Positions 34,901 to 46,900 of a stretch of DNA of 64,000 nucleotides are shown one piece after another. The notes under the pieces are model-generated. The model saw nothing but the letters and a program-made list of their open reading frames with translations, made no database searches and was not told the DNA's origin. Every line of letters begins with the position of its first letter. Within the stretch, counting starts at the first letter, position 1. The position numbers and the translations under genes are program-made. The DNA comes from Corinectria fuckeliana (Eukaryota; Ascomycota; Sordariomycetes; Hypocreales; Nectriaceae), in the NCBI GenBank assembly GCA_019137255.1, contig WPDH01000008.1, forward strand, positions 186,001 to 250,000, read 5' to 3'.

Positions 34901-37272
34901 CGAAACAGACCAGAACCATCCCCGTATCCCGGAAGGGGATCCTCTTTTTTTCCTTTCAATTTGTTGGTTTTCCTTTCTTTCTTTTCACCTTGCTTCTCTG
35001 AACCCGTCTGCTTCTTTGATTGTCCATTGTATCCAGCCAGCATCCATGTCATGCCGGCCGTTTCTCGTCCTCGCTCTCGCTCTCTCCCAGTCCCAGTCTC
35101 AGGGCCCCCCCCCAGCCAAATCGGTCCCGGCTTTCTTGTGAATCCCTGTCCGCCTGGCTGTCCGTCCGTCCGTCCGTCTGTCTGTCTCTGTCCGTTCCTT
35201 GCCTTGCTGTCCCGCCCTACACTGCACTGCGCCGACGGCTGCCCGCCGACTTTCGTTGGTGGAGAGGCGTCCATCTTTTTGGGTTTTTTTTTCCTTCTTC
35301 CTCTTTTCCTTTTTCCCATCCCCGTTTTTCACTTCTTGGTCTGTCGTGTCAGTCCGGGTCCCCGGTCCTGTCTTTCAAAAGGGTCTTGTTTGCTGGCTTG
35401 CATCTGTTCTCAATCCTGACATACCAAATCAATACCAATCCCCCCGCGCGGGCCTGGTGTTTTTCTTCCTTCCGTCCTCCCTTTTTCCCATTGCTTTTCC
35501 ACTTCTTCTCTCATCTCTTCTTAAACCCCTCTACTTGTTGTTTTATGGTTAAACCTCTTTTCTTGGTTTTTTTATGCTTCTTGTCTCTCTTCTCCCCCAA
35601 CGACTCAGCCGCCTTCGATATCCCTCACAGAACTTGTCAGACTCACGGTCCCTCGCGGTCCACCCTTCTGTGCATCCATCCTCTTGGCGCTTCCTCCACC
35701 TCATCCCCATCCCTGCTTGTGACGGTGTCGTGTCGTTGTTATAGAGTCCGCCTCTCGCCCGCCTCTCCCTTCGTTCCCCTTGTCCCCCCCCTTCCCTCTG
35801 ATCCCTCGATCCCTCCCCCAAAAGGATATATCTTGGAACCTCTCCCCTCCCCTCTCGCCCTAAGTAGCACCTATCTAGTGCCACCGTCTATCTCCATCTG
35901 TCACGTTCTGGCCCATCGCTCTGTCAGCCCACTTCAGCCTCAGACCAGTCCAGTCCAGTCCAGTCCAGCCCGGCCCAGTTCTAGAACCACCAGCAAACCG
36001 GCCTTTTCCCACACACCCCAGCGGCTTTCAGACATCAACAAGCTTGAGAAATCCGCTTCCCACTCATTTGCGCTTTCGTTTTAGGCTCTACCTAGCCTCT
36101 TCCACCACCCGATTCGCAACCTTTTCTTCAAATCGTTGGTCACTTTCTCCCACTCGCTAAGGAAAGCCACCATCGACTTTGCTCGAACCCGTCTCCGCAC
36201 TACGAAGAGAGAGACGGACCCGGAACTTGGAAATACCGCCTACCGCCTAGACTATCTGTTGTTTCCCCTCATCCTCTTCTCTACCCGTCTTTGATCCAAC
36301 CCACACTCGTTCGCTCGTTTGTTGTCTGTTCCCTTACTCTAGATCGAGACAAGTCAAACCAAAGCCTACCCCGGCGCCCGCCCAACGATCGCCCTATCCC
36401 GGACTGGCTTTACCGTGCCATCTCTCTATCATCAATCAATCACTTACTCACTCACTCCATCCATCATCCACCTCCACAATCCACTTCCGCATTCGCAATC
36501 CTTTTCCCCTTCTCCTCCTCCTCCTCCTCCTCCTCCTTCTCTTCCTCCTACTTCTTCCTCCCCACCCCGCAGACACACCCCAAGCTAGCCGCCACGCGCG
36601 CTTCCCAAATTCCCGGTCCAGGGTGCAGACGCTAGAACTCACTCATCAGGCATCCCAAGCATCTCCTCCGTGCTTCGCTCCTTGCTTCACTCACACACAT
36701 ACCGAGTACACACGCTCTCTCTGAGTCTCCGAGTCTCTCGCGTCGCCTTTCGTTCTCTCTCCGCCGGACAACCGCCGGACTTTCCGTCTTCAGCCTCCTT
36801 CTCCTCTCTGTGTCCACCTCCGCTTCACCTGTCCCACAACCGCCCGCCTGCGCCTCCGACTCAGCCGCGCCTTAAACCCCCGAACCTCCGATCGACAGTC
36901 CTTTTTGTTTCGCGCCGTGAACCTGCCACAGCGCAATTGACCTCCGCTTCATCATCACCATCATCATCATCCTCCACCTAAGGATCCGCCGCAGCGTCCT
37001 AATATCTGTATTATCCGCGCGTCTCAATCAATCGCCACCGCGCCAACCACGCTTCTTCGCGACGCTTCTCTCTAGGCCACTTCTCGCCTCTCATTGCTTT
37101 GCCTCGCCTTACCCGGCTCGCCTTTGCTCTAGAAACTTCTCCCTTAGCTTCCGCTCATTCAGCGACAATTGATTTCCCCAGCCACGAGACTCACGCACGC
37201 TCTCAACCATCGTCTCCGTCAGTCCCTTTCGTTCCTCACCATCATCTTTTGTCGGTCACAGTAATCGCCATC
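34901..37272 (+). promoter_or_regulatory. Long CT-rich leader/promoter region of the Rsr1-type GTPase gene
   Basis: The plus strand is strongly pyrimidine-biased for 2.3 kb up to the ATG at 37273, with TTC/CCT runs and a (CTC)n microsatellite at 36511-36537. Open frames here (for example 35020-36084) are Ser/Pro/Phe/Leu-rich by composition only. CT-rich stretches before fungal housekeeping genes usually mark promoters and 5' UTRs, so a long 5' UTR is likely. Its exact start is not visible. Confidence 0.5.
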
Positions 37273-38581
37273 ATGCCACGGCATTACCAGTATCAACCCA
37301 GGTACGAGCTGGATGAACCCCTCTTCCTCTCCGTTTCTTGCTAACTCTCTTCCTCCCCCTACAGCCGTGAACTGCACGTCGTAGTGCTGGGCGCAGGTTC
37401 GTCAATGCCCAGCCCAGCTCTGCCCTCCGCACTCTCCCTCTTCCCATCCTCTCCTGTGCACCCGCTAACTCGCTTTTCCCTTTGCCAGGCGGCGTGGGTA
37501 AGAGTTGTTTGACCGGTACGTCAAGTTTTCACCCCCCCTGTCTACTTCATGCAAAGGCTAACTAGGGACAACAGCCCAGTTCGTGCACAATGAGTGGATC
37601 GAGAGCTACGATCCCACCATTGAGGACTCTTATCGCACACAACTCCAGGTTGATGTAAGTGCCGCACCTCTACCTCATGCCTCATGCCTCATTGCCTCGC
37701 GCCTCCGCCCGACATGTCATGCCGCTTGCCCTGCGCCACGCGACTCTCTGACTGACTCGCTTCTTCCAGGGGCGCCAAGTCGTTCTAGAAATGTGAGTCC
37801 TCGCCCTTGGCTCTCCCGCTAGCTCGTTTCCCGTTTCCCTGCGTAGGCTGGAAACTGACTCGAGCCTCCACCTCAGCCTCGACACCGCGGGGACCGAACA
37901 GTTCGGTAGGTCTTTCGTGGCCCAACAAACAAACACAAACCATCGTACTGACGATGGACCAGTCGCCATGAGGGACTTGTACATGAAGACCGGCCAGGGC
38001 TTCCTCCTCGTCTTCAGCATCACCTCGTCCTCCTCATTGAGCGAACTGGCCGGTCTGCGAGAGGAGATTATCCGCATCAAAGACGACGAGAACATCCCCA
38101 TTGTCATCGTGGGCAACAAGGCCGACCTCGAGGAAAACCGTGCAGTGCCCCGAGCCAAGGGCTTCTCCATCTCCCAGCGATGGGGGGCGCCATACTACGA
38201 GGCTAGTGCCCGAACGAGGAGTGAGTTTCCACCAAGACGGCCAAGTCAAGAGGATGGTCCCCTCTCCACCCAACTGGATCAGACTAGACCGGCCCTCCAT
38301 TATTGATTCCATTCTCACATCCATATCCATATCCACATCCATACCCTTACCAATACCCATACCCTTACCAATACCCATTCCGCCGCTTCGGGAACTGACA
38401 AGCAACCGCAGCAAACGTCGACGAGGTCTTCATTGATCTCTGCCGGCAGATGCTGCGAAGAGACGACGAGAACCAGGCCCAGGCCGATGCGGACGACGGA
38501 TACAAGTACGAGGGCGGCAGTTCCAACAAGCGCCGCCGTCGCCGCCGCAGAAAGGACTCTCCCCGCTGCGCCATTCTCTGA
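37273..38581 (+). CDS. rsr1: Rap/Rsr1-type Ras-family small GTPase
   Basis: Membrane-bound GTP switch of the Rsr1/Bud1/Krev-1 group, which sets the site of polar growth through Cdc42. Eight exons join in phase to 215 residues: 37273-37301, 37365-37396, 37489-37515, 37575-37654, 37770-37792, 37877-37905, 37963-38220 and 38412-38581. Visible motifs are the P-loop GAGGVGKS (19-26), effector loop YDPTIED (41-47), DTAGTEQF (66-73) with Thr70 at the position of Ras Gln61 (a Rap/Rsr1 hallmark), NKADLE for guanine binding, and EASA. The tail is polybasic (KRRRRRRRK) and ends CAIL, a CaaX box whose final Leu predicts geranylgeranylation. The very small early exons (23-32 nt) are typical for ascomycete Ras genes. 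Confidence 0.93.
38313..38378. repeat. Tandem hexamer/dodecamer repeats in the last intron of the GTPase gene
   Basis: Units CATCCATATC followed by ATACCCTTACCA-type units repeat within intron 7 (38221-38411). The intron is the longest of this gene. Confidence 0.7.
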
Positions 38582-39946
38582 ACGCGACCAACGATTATGT
38601 CCTGAATACATCGGCCACTAGACAGCGTTCAAGAACCCGCATTTGTGTTTTTCTCCATCTTTTTTTTCTCCTCATTTTCTACTTACGAATGATTTTATTG
38701 CGGGACCCAAGCGACAAAATAAAAAAGAAACCACTCGCGACGACGACGACGACAACAACCACAGCGCAATAGCAGCGACACGATAACACAGTAACACAGA
38801 TGAAATGACATTTTTTTTTCAGCAACAACGAAAGGGCCCCACGGTCCGAGGATCACGAAAAACACGACTGGACCGGCCGCCAATCCGACACGTCAAGTTT
38901 GGTCGAGCCGGGAGCGCAAACACAGGCGAATAGAACTGCGATGATTCGGCAGAGGGGCGGCTTTTGCTCTGCATCCTACAAGGCAACGTTCGTGGTGGTA
39001 TGGGATGGGATATGGACCATGGGATCACCGCCCTAGCTCTGAACTTGCCTAGGCGAAGAAAGCAAAACAGGGCCGAAAGTCTCCCTCCACTTGAACGGGC
39101 ACCAAAATAACGGCGCCGATTGGGCGTCGACGGCGTTGGGAAGAAAAACCTAGGATCATGGGTCAGGGTCAGGATAGCACTGTTTCACATTGGGAGGCAT
39201 CTTTGGGGTTTTTTTCTTTTCACTCGATATACTGAGGAGACGTTTTACTGAGACGAGGACTCGGTCGAGTCTAGACGAGGCCTAGACAGACTTGACCGTA
39301 TGAGTCTGAGAATCAAGGACCCATGGCCATCTCACCTGCGCGCAGCCTCCACTGACTGCGATTGCCCCAGCCCCTCGTGCGTTGCAGGTGTTCCTTGGTG
39401 GACGAGGGCATGGGAAGGACGATGCATCATGCTGGATAGCAGTGCTCATATGTTCACTATAACGCATACCTCGTCACGGATCTCGTCGTGCCATACCCGC
39501 CAAAGCCCATCCCCTGCACCTAGACGAACGGACTCGGCGACCCTTGCCGGTACGTGGGCCACGATGCAGTCGGGACGTTGTCGAGCATGTTCCGGGGATC
39601 ACGGGGTCCGTCCGCCCGCCGCATAAGTGGTCCGAGAGAGGGGAAAGATGCACTGTGCAGGGGGAGAGGGGGTTGCAGCACTGCGTCGTCCCCTCCGGCG
39701 AACCTCCGATGAACCTCCGTGTGCTTTCCTACGTCAGGCGGCGAGTTGATTCACTCACTCGTCGGGATCCCTTTCCTCCCAAGCCATCTATTTTTATACG
39801 AGCCCCCGTCGTACAGCATTTGCCAAGTTTCCCAACTCTTTTGCAAACAAATTCGTCATGGTTGCTCATTTGTCGTTTGCTTCTCACGAGGCCCAAACTC
39901 ACACGGCAGGCATGCGGTGATGGCGGAACCCAACTCGCCCACTCGC
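38582..39946. other. Intergenic region between convergent genes, 1.4 kb
   Basis: Holds 3' flanks and a (CGA)n run near 38735-38752. No gene is seen. Confidence 0.4.
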
Positions 39947-40987
39947 TCACTTCCGCCGGAAGATGCCCCAGATGTCCCCCAGCAAGCCCAACCACCCCTT
40001 CGCCCTCGCGTTCAGCAGGACGAGGTAGCGCTTCACAAACGAGTCCACGAGGTCGTAGTCGGCCGCGTGACACTCCCACACGGCGCGGCCCTGCCCGTCG
40101 CCCTCGTCGTCGGCAACGGCCATGCCCTCGACGTCGTGCACGCCGTCGACGCCGCGGGTCGTCATGCGCGGGCCCACGACGAGCGACCGCCCCGCGACGG
40201 CCTCGTCGGCCACCAGGCGCGTCGCCGCATCGACCACGTCCTCGACCGTGGCCGGGCCCGCGCTGCCGGCGAGGAAGACGGCCTCGGCGACGGGCGGCAT
40301 CATGTGCGTCTGGGCGGTGTAGAAGGGCGCGACCATGTTGACGCGGACGCCCTTGAGGAAGGCCGTGGCGCGGATGCTGCGGAAGAGCCCGAGCACGGCG
40401 TGCTTGCTCATGGCGTACTGGCACTGGCCGGCGAGCGGCAGCAGCGACGCCACGGAGCCCACGAGCAAGATGCAGCGGTCCGCGCGGGCGTTGCGCGGGA
40501 GGTGGTACAGCGCCAGGTGCGTGGTGTACGCGACGCCCGTGACGTTGACGTCGAGCGTCGCCGTGTCGGGCCTGGGGACGCGGCCGTCGACGAGCACCGG
40601 GTTCTCGAAGACGGAGGACTGCGCGGGGAGGATGATGCCTGCGTTGGGGACGACGACGTCGATGACGCCGCGGGGACTGACGCCGACGGCCGTCTCGAAC
40701 AGCCGCACCTGCGAGTCCCAGTCGGTCACGTCGCAGTGCTGGAAGGCGAACGTCGCCGCGGGATGGCCGGCCCGGAGCGAGGCCACCAGCTCCTCGCCGG
40801 GCCCGTCGGCCACGTCGCCGACGACGACGTGGGCGCCCAGAGAGGCCCAGTGGCGGACCATGCGCGCGCCGAGGCCGCTGGCGCCGCCGGTGATGAGGAT
40901 CGTCTTGCCGCTGAGCGTGGACGCGTCGTAGGGCTTGGTGACGTCCACGGGCGGCGACTGGCGGATGATGTTGCGAACATCCCCCAT
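39947..40987 (-). CDS. Short-chain dehydrogenase/reductase
   Basis: NAD(P)-dependent oxidoreductase of the classical SDR family. A single exon encodes 346 residues. The cofactor motif is TGGASGLG (33-40), the structural NAG motif lies at 115-117, and the catalytic residues are Ser178 (VGSVAS), Tyr191 and Lys195 (YAMSK). At about 346 residues it is longer than the usual 250-280; the extra C-terminal part (VDSFVKRYLVLLNARAKGW) is hydrophobic and basic and could contact membranes. Third codon positions are nearly all G or C, which produces long antisense frames on the plus strand. Asp59 after the second strand (VVVGDVAD) suggests preference for NAD(H). The substrate is unknown; fungal members of this type are often annotated as 15-hydroxyprostaglandin-dehydrogenase-like. 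Confidence 0.88.
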   Translation of the reverse strand: MGDVRNIIRQSPPVDVTKPYDASTLSGKTILITGGASGLGARMVRHWASLGAHVVVGDVADGPGEELVASLRAGHPAATFAFQHCDVTDWDSQVRLFETAVGVSPRGVIDVVVPNAGIILPAQSSVFENPVLVDGRVPRPDTATLDVNVTGVAYTTHLALYHLPRNARADRCILLVGSVASLLPLAGQCQYAMSKHAVLGLFRSIRATAFLKGVRVNMVAPFYTAQTHMMPPVAEAVFLAGSAGPATVEDVVDAATRLVADEAVAGRSLVVGPRMTTRGVDGVHDVEGMAVADDEGDGQGRAVWECHAADYDLVDSFVKRYLVLLNARAKGWLGLLGDIWGIFRRK

Positions 40988-43900
40988 GGTTCCCGGTAAT
41001 AGGCGTCGGAGCCGAGTCCAAGTGAAGGGCGCTCGTGGGTTGGGCTACGTGCCGCAGGAGGGATCACCCACAGCGGTCCTGGCCAAGAGGTTGGGGAAGA
41101 TGCAATCCTGAGCTTCGCTGACGGTTGAAAGGGCCGAGCTGAAGCTGAACTTGGGAGCCATGTTGTTTCGCCAATAATCGGTCGAGTGGAGCTCCCATCA
41201 TTTGGGCCTAGTTCTCGCAGGGTCCAAGCTACTAACCTACTTATGTACCTAGGTGTCAATCCAACAGCTAGGATCTCGTCGTATCCACTTCGGCGCACAT
41301 CTCCTATTATTATGTAGACCTATGTATATACATTACATCCAAGTTCAACCGAGGGCTCAGACCTAAGAGGCATGCATCCCCTCCAGGACAGTTGAGTACT
41401 AAGGCTTGAACCACTGCCGTTGTCTTCCTGACTCTCAGCATTGACGTAGAATATAATGTCGACCGGAGAAACCCTGTCACCGTGTACTGGCTTCGTTCGA
41501 GCTTTGAGATTATCATTGTCTACCTATTACATACATGCGTGGTGAAGGCACGGATGGTTGGTCAGTGGTCGTAATCTATTACGTTGAGTCCGTAACTGAA
41601 CACCTCCGTTTATAGGGCCTTCTGATATCGTTGACGCCACCCAGTCATCTTTTCTGACAAGTCACAGATGGCCGAGTTGCATCATTGCTGCTGAGACAAG
41701 ATCCTCACTGGTCAGCCCTACTTTAAGAAACCAGGTCTAACATAGCATGTCAGGCGACCGACCGACGATCTGCACTCTGCGTTTTGGATTGTTCCAGCCT
41801 TGGAAGAAGCAAATATGATACTCGAGAGAACGAGTGATGACCGCTCACATGTCCAGTCTGGGATACTAGTCAAGAGGGTGCCAGTTGCCGTCATTTGTTT
41901 AGTCCAGGGACCAGCCTGCCATCCGTCTTCGGCTATTACATCAAGCCAATCGATTGAACCCCCCGCAGAAGGAATGCCAAGTGGTCTGCTGATGAAGGGG
42001 GGCTGGGGGGCGGAAGAAGCAACGCGGCGAGGCGGCAGTTCCCCTCGAGGAACGGCCCGACGAGGGAAAGTCATCACTGTTATGCTTCATCCCATCACTC
42101 GTGTGCAGGCTTCATGGCGCTTAGTCGTCCGATCGAAAATACAAAAAGCGGCTAGGCGGTTTTAAGGCATCTCTATCATGATAGTCACGGCTCAGAGAGG
42201 CAGTTCGAAGTAGCAAAATCCGACGGCTGGTGGTAGCGCGGCGGCTTCGGCCTTGTCTTAACGCCGTGTGAAACAGCAGCAATATGGAATATGAGACGGG
42301 CGCAGTCTAGACTGCGGATCGGCCATGGACGAATCAGGCGTTGCACTTATATCAATCGCGGCTGGATGCCTGACGTCGTCGCAAGTGGCCAGGCCAACGT
42401 TCAAACGGCTCATCACGTCGCAAGAGCGAGTTCCTGGAGAATTGCGGAGGAGGGTCCCTCGCCCGGGCCGAAGAAGGGGCAGCGTTCCGGGGGATACGTC
42501 ACATACGCAATGTGCAAGAGCGTCGATCCTTTGGGTCTGGAATCGCGGGCCACAATATATACGCGAGTACTTCCCATGTACGAGGTAGGTACCTGCGAAT
42601 GCCCGCGTACCGTGGTATGTGCGTACCATCTGCTACTACGCCGCTCGCGCTTGAATGCCTCTGCAGCCGACCCTGGCCTGGCCAATCTCAGGGAAGCGTG
42701 AGGCAGCTTCGGGACGAGGTGGTGGGCGAAGGACGCGCTGGCATTGGGTAATCTGGATCTGGGACAACTAAACAAGTTGTTGGCTTCGGGCCCTGGCCTA
42801 AGAAAGCCCAGTCGCGCCAAGAAGGGGATAGACTAGTCCCGGTGGCCAACAGGCTGGGATGCCGGGTCCCGTTTTCATGCGTGCGTGTATGTATGTGCGT
42901 AGTCTACTTCGTACTTCACGCTTGGGTTGGGCGTTGGGTCCGCCTCGTTCAGGCGCGTGGCCAGGGGAATGGGAGGGGATGGGGAGGATCCCTGAAAGGC
43001 CATGAGAACAAGTTGAAGAAGCCGCGTCGGCGCCGACGCCGAGGGAAGCTGATAAGCCCATTGGAACCAGTCCGGGTGTCTGTACTTGAGTCGGACGAAA
43101 AAGCCACAAGGCCGGATAGACGTGGGAAGTAGATGAGTAATTGCATTGTAGCATTCTAGTTGAGTGTGATCCGAAGGTGCTTGCATTAATTCCGTCGGAA
43201 TTAACGCAAGTCTGTCCAGTGCCAGACAGTCTAATCACCGTCATTCCAACCCCAGCAAGTTACCGCAGAGGCAGGGAGATCGCGCGGGTTGGAGATGGTG
43301 CCTACCTGAGATGTGACGGGGTTCGCCAGAGGGCGAAGCAGACAGCGGGTATCCGTAGACTGTGGAGAGATGGGAAGTTCGAAGTGAGCTCGTGATGGCT
43401 TCCAAGGTATATCCCATGGGACTGGCGGTCGAGGAGGAGGGGCACACGGGCAGTATACGTACTTCAAAGTCCAGGCTGCAATTAGGGACGAGATGTTAGT
43501 GAATGGCGGCTGCTGTTGTTGGTGCCGATGCTACCATCGTCGTCCCCCAATCATCCCATACCCCCCCTATTAACAACGACCGTGGCTGTAAAGCGCATGT
43601 GAGGAGCACCTTTCGAAAAAGCAAAACTGGCGTTTACCCATTCCCAGCGCACCGCATCCTGGACGACGCAAATGATATGGTAGCACAGGTTTGCCCCTCG
43701 AGCCAATGAGCGGTGAGCAGCAGGGTACAGGACTCTGCGGTCATCTAAGAGATTGGGGGGAGGGGGCAATGAAGATCCAATCGGGGTAGGGTATATAAAG
43801 CCAGAACAGGGTACCCAGCATTTTGCGGAGCGGTCTTTCTCCGAGGGGGAATGAAGAAAGCGATAGAGATTGGTCGAGGATGAAGGGTTACTTGCAAAGG

Positions 43901-46900
43901 ATTCAGTGCAACCAGCTCATGAGGAAGAGATGGAAAGCACCACTCCCTACTGGCAAAGGGGTTTGTTAAGCTGACGGGAAGGAAAGGAACTTAAAGCGGA
44001 GGGCGGTCGAGAGAACTCGGCAGGAAACTCAACGATGCCCTTGTCTTGCCTTGCATCCCATCATCCCTGAGAGACGTGCTAACTTGTGGAATGCGAGAGT
44101 TGGGGTGGCATGCAAACGTGGGAAGCTTGCGAGCCGAGCCGCCCCGACAACATGAATTATTAGGGAGTTTGGTCCTCTCCCACCAACTGAGTGTATGTGA
44201 AGGACTTCAGAGACGCAAATGAGACGGAGAAATGCCAGTCGTGCCTCGAACAAAAAGCAACACGCCATTGCAGACATTAACTTCTAACCACGCAATATGT
44301 TCCTAGCCCTCCGCCCCAAGGACTGAAAGCGTCTATCGTATCCACGACGTCGCCATCTAGCATAAAGATTACACTCATGGCATGGAATAGACGGCATCTG
44401 CGCACAGCGCGAAAAGCGGATAGGAAATGCAGCAAAAAAGGTTCGCATAGCCCGCGCGCGGTAGGCCTACTATTACGGCCTCCCCCAAGTCAAATGCCAA
44501 GATTAAACAAAAGCCTTTGGATCATGGGATTTGACCCAAACAGTCAACAACGGACCGTAATGGTACCACTGACTGTAAGGCCCATCTGGGACGCATGGTT
44601 CAGTGTCTCCCCAGACATTCAAGGCGTGCTCTTTTCTTACTTGGAGTTTTCCAGGAGTTTTCCAAGACACAACCTGCTTTGCTAAAAGTTCGAATATGAC
44701 AATACTACAGGGATCGCTTCCAGACACTTGCCTGGTGAGCATCCATCAAGATAAACTCGCTGACGACTTGACTTGCACAAGGAGGGGAATTCTTTTCGGG
44801 TCGAGATAGGTCAGGCTCATTTGCTGTCGTGGCACTGTCAGGCTTACTGAATCTCCTGTCAATTACAGCCAGCTTGTTCTTAACCAAGATGCCAATTGCA
44901 ACCCTGAAGCAAACGTGCGGCACACCTGAGGCTACACGAGCCACAAGCTGGCAGAAGAGTTATTAACGGAGAAAGTTGGATCAACGGGCGGAACGCTCTC
45001 CCCGGGTCGCACTCGATACGCACGTCCCGCTGGCCAGGACAGTTCGGCTTCGGGCAGCGGGAGTGGTTCCGGCGCGCCGTATGGGATACGTCGTAAGTGC
45101 GTAGATATGTGGTAGCAGGCACGGGATTAACGGGAACACACATGACCTTTCATGTGCGAAAAGCAAACAACCGAGAAGCGACGACGAGAAAGTAGAGAAA
45201 ACAAGGGGAGGCTGAGCTTGTGAGACCGGCCGAGAACCTATGCCCTGCAAGGCCGAGGGGCAAGGGCCAAGGCTTGTTATGTAGGTGCAAAGCCTCCCAT
45301 CCGGGTAGTTATCCGTCGCTCAGGTATCCAATTATTCGTCATCTGGCGGATCGTGAGAAGAGGAGGATCGCCTGTCGTGCGTGCACTGGTAGTCGGTAGC
45401 CGCTCAGGTCGGTACCGCCGTCTGCCGAGCTGGGGTGTGAGTTACGAATGAATCCTTCGAGGGGTTTGTGTAACTTCAAGTCGACCAACAAGCCAACAAC
45501 GTCAAGCGCGAGTAGAGACTAATTAGAGTCGGGCTCTGCTGCCGACCGCAACACTCAAGCGACCCAACAAAACAAGCCCACCAGAGTCCGCAACTGGGGC
45601 TGAGCCCCAATCCCCGGGTCTTGACATCTTGTAGGGAAACCTTCTCTGGTTGGACCGGATTTGAATCATGATCCTCTGGTCTCCCTCGCAGTTGGACTCG
45701 CAGCGAGGACGTCTTTGGGCGAACTCGCGTCTCCGCCAGTCTGTCAACGGCGGTGGGCCTCCGCTGCAGGCCGCCCGTTGCTGACCGTTGTTGAGCCAAT
45801 CCCCCGGTCTACATAGTAGAGGCGATGCCGCTTGGGGCAGAGCTAGGTACCAGGCTCGATAGCACGGGTTGTCAGGCTTGGTCTATGGCTGCCGCGGTGG
45901 GGTTGTGCGGTGGGGTTGGCGGTGGAGGGACCGAAACTGGGTGAGGGATGGCTTAGATGCCGAAGGCGTGTGGTGTCTCGTCTCGTCTTGTGGCTGTCTT
46001 ATCTGTGTCTGCACTTGATTGACCGTCGGAAACGTCATCCATCACGCTGTTCGCTAGAAAGCAAAGAAAAAAAGAAAGAAGAAAAGAAAAAAGCCAAGAA
46101 TGCCTATCCAATGGGGGGGGGGAGCAGCTCATTGCCACGGTGCCAACTCCCACCAAGCGTCACGTCGAGGGAGTTTGTTCGTTCACCTTGGACTGGCAAG
46201 ATGCAAGAACATGCTACGACACACACCTGCATGTGGGTTTGATTGACAGGGCACGCACCCATGCACTTGATAGGGAGCACGTTTTCCCCACCCCTGCGGC
46301 CACTTCTGCAAGGTTGCTCACCGGTCAACGGCCCCCGGTCTTTCTGTGCCCTCCAGTACCCCATACTGCAGTCCTAGGGTCGAGTTTTGTGCCTGCTCTG
46401 CCCTGTCCTGCATCGAAACTAGCCCGACTCTGTGATGTGCGTACTCGGGACACTTGGCATCGGGGGGCCGGAGAGGAACGGAACATACATACATCAACAG
46501 GGGTGGCAGACGTGGCTCCTGTAGTCGAGGGGAACAGCCACGCCCCCTTGAGAACCTCCAGAGCCGTGCGAACATTCAGAGGACCCTTGCTTGCCTGCTT
46601 GGTTGCTTGCTTTTTGATGACAGTGGCAGAAAGGGACTCGCCGTGGCGCTGAGGAGAGTCCAGGTCTCCCGGGCCAGTGGTCGTTGCGCAAACAGTTTCG
46701 GGCCTCTGGCATGTTGTTGCGGGCGCATGTTTCGTCATGCTCGGGGTGCTCTCGCCATGCGACGTCTGCGCGGGCGGATCCAATTCAGTCCAGATGGCGA
46801 GTGGGTGCGGCGAAATGCAGAGTTCCAAAGTGCATGTTGACTTCCATTCCATTTCTCCGTTGCTCTTCGCTTCCCGCGGGGATTTATTAGGGCGCAGTGC

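Noticed and set aside
35020..36084. A 354-residue plus-strand reading frame (and 34742-35419 overlapping it)
   Set aside because: Composition is only Ser/Pro/Phe/Leu from CT-rich DNA; no domain, and overlapping frames look equally open.
39719..40999. A 426-residue plus-strand reading frame
   Set aside because: Antisense shadow of the GC-rich short-chain dehydrogenase gene, whose minus-strand frame has all catalytic motifs.
45640..45700. tRNA-like T-arm sequence (GGATTTGAATC)
   Set aside because: No matching acceptor, D-arm or anticodon stem could be folded around it by eye; the same applies to a GTTCGATTC-type string near 53720.
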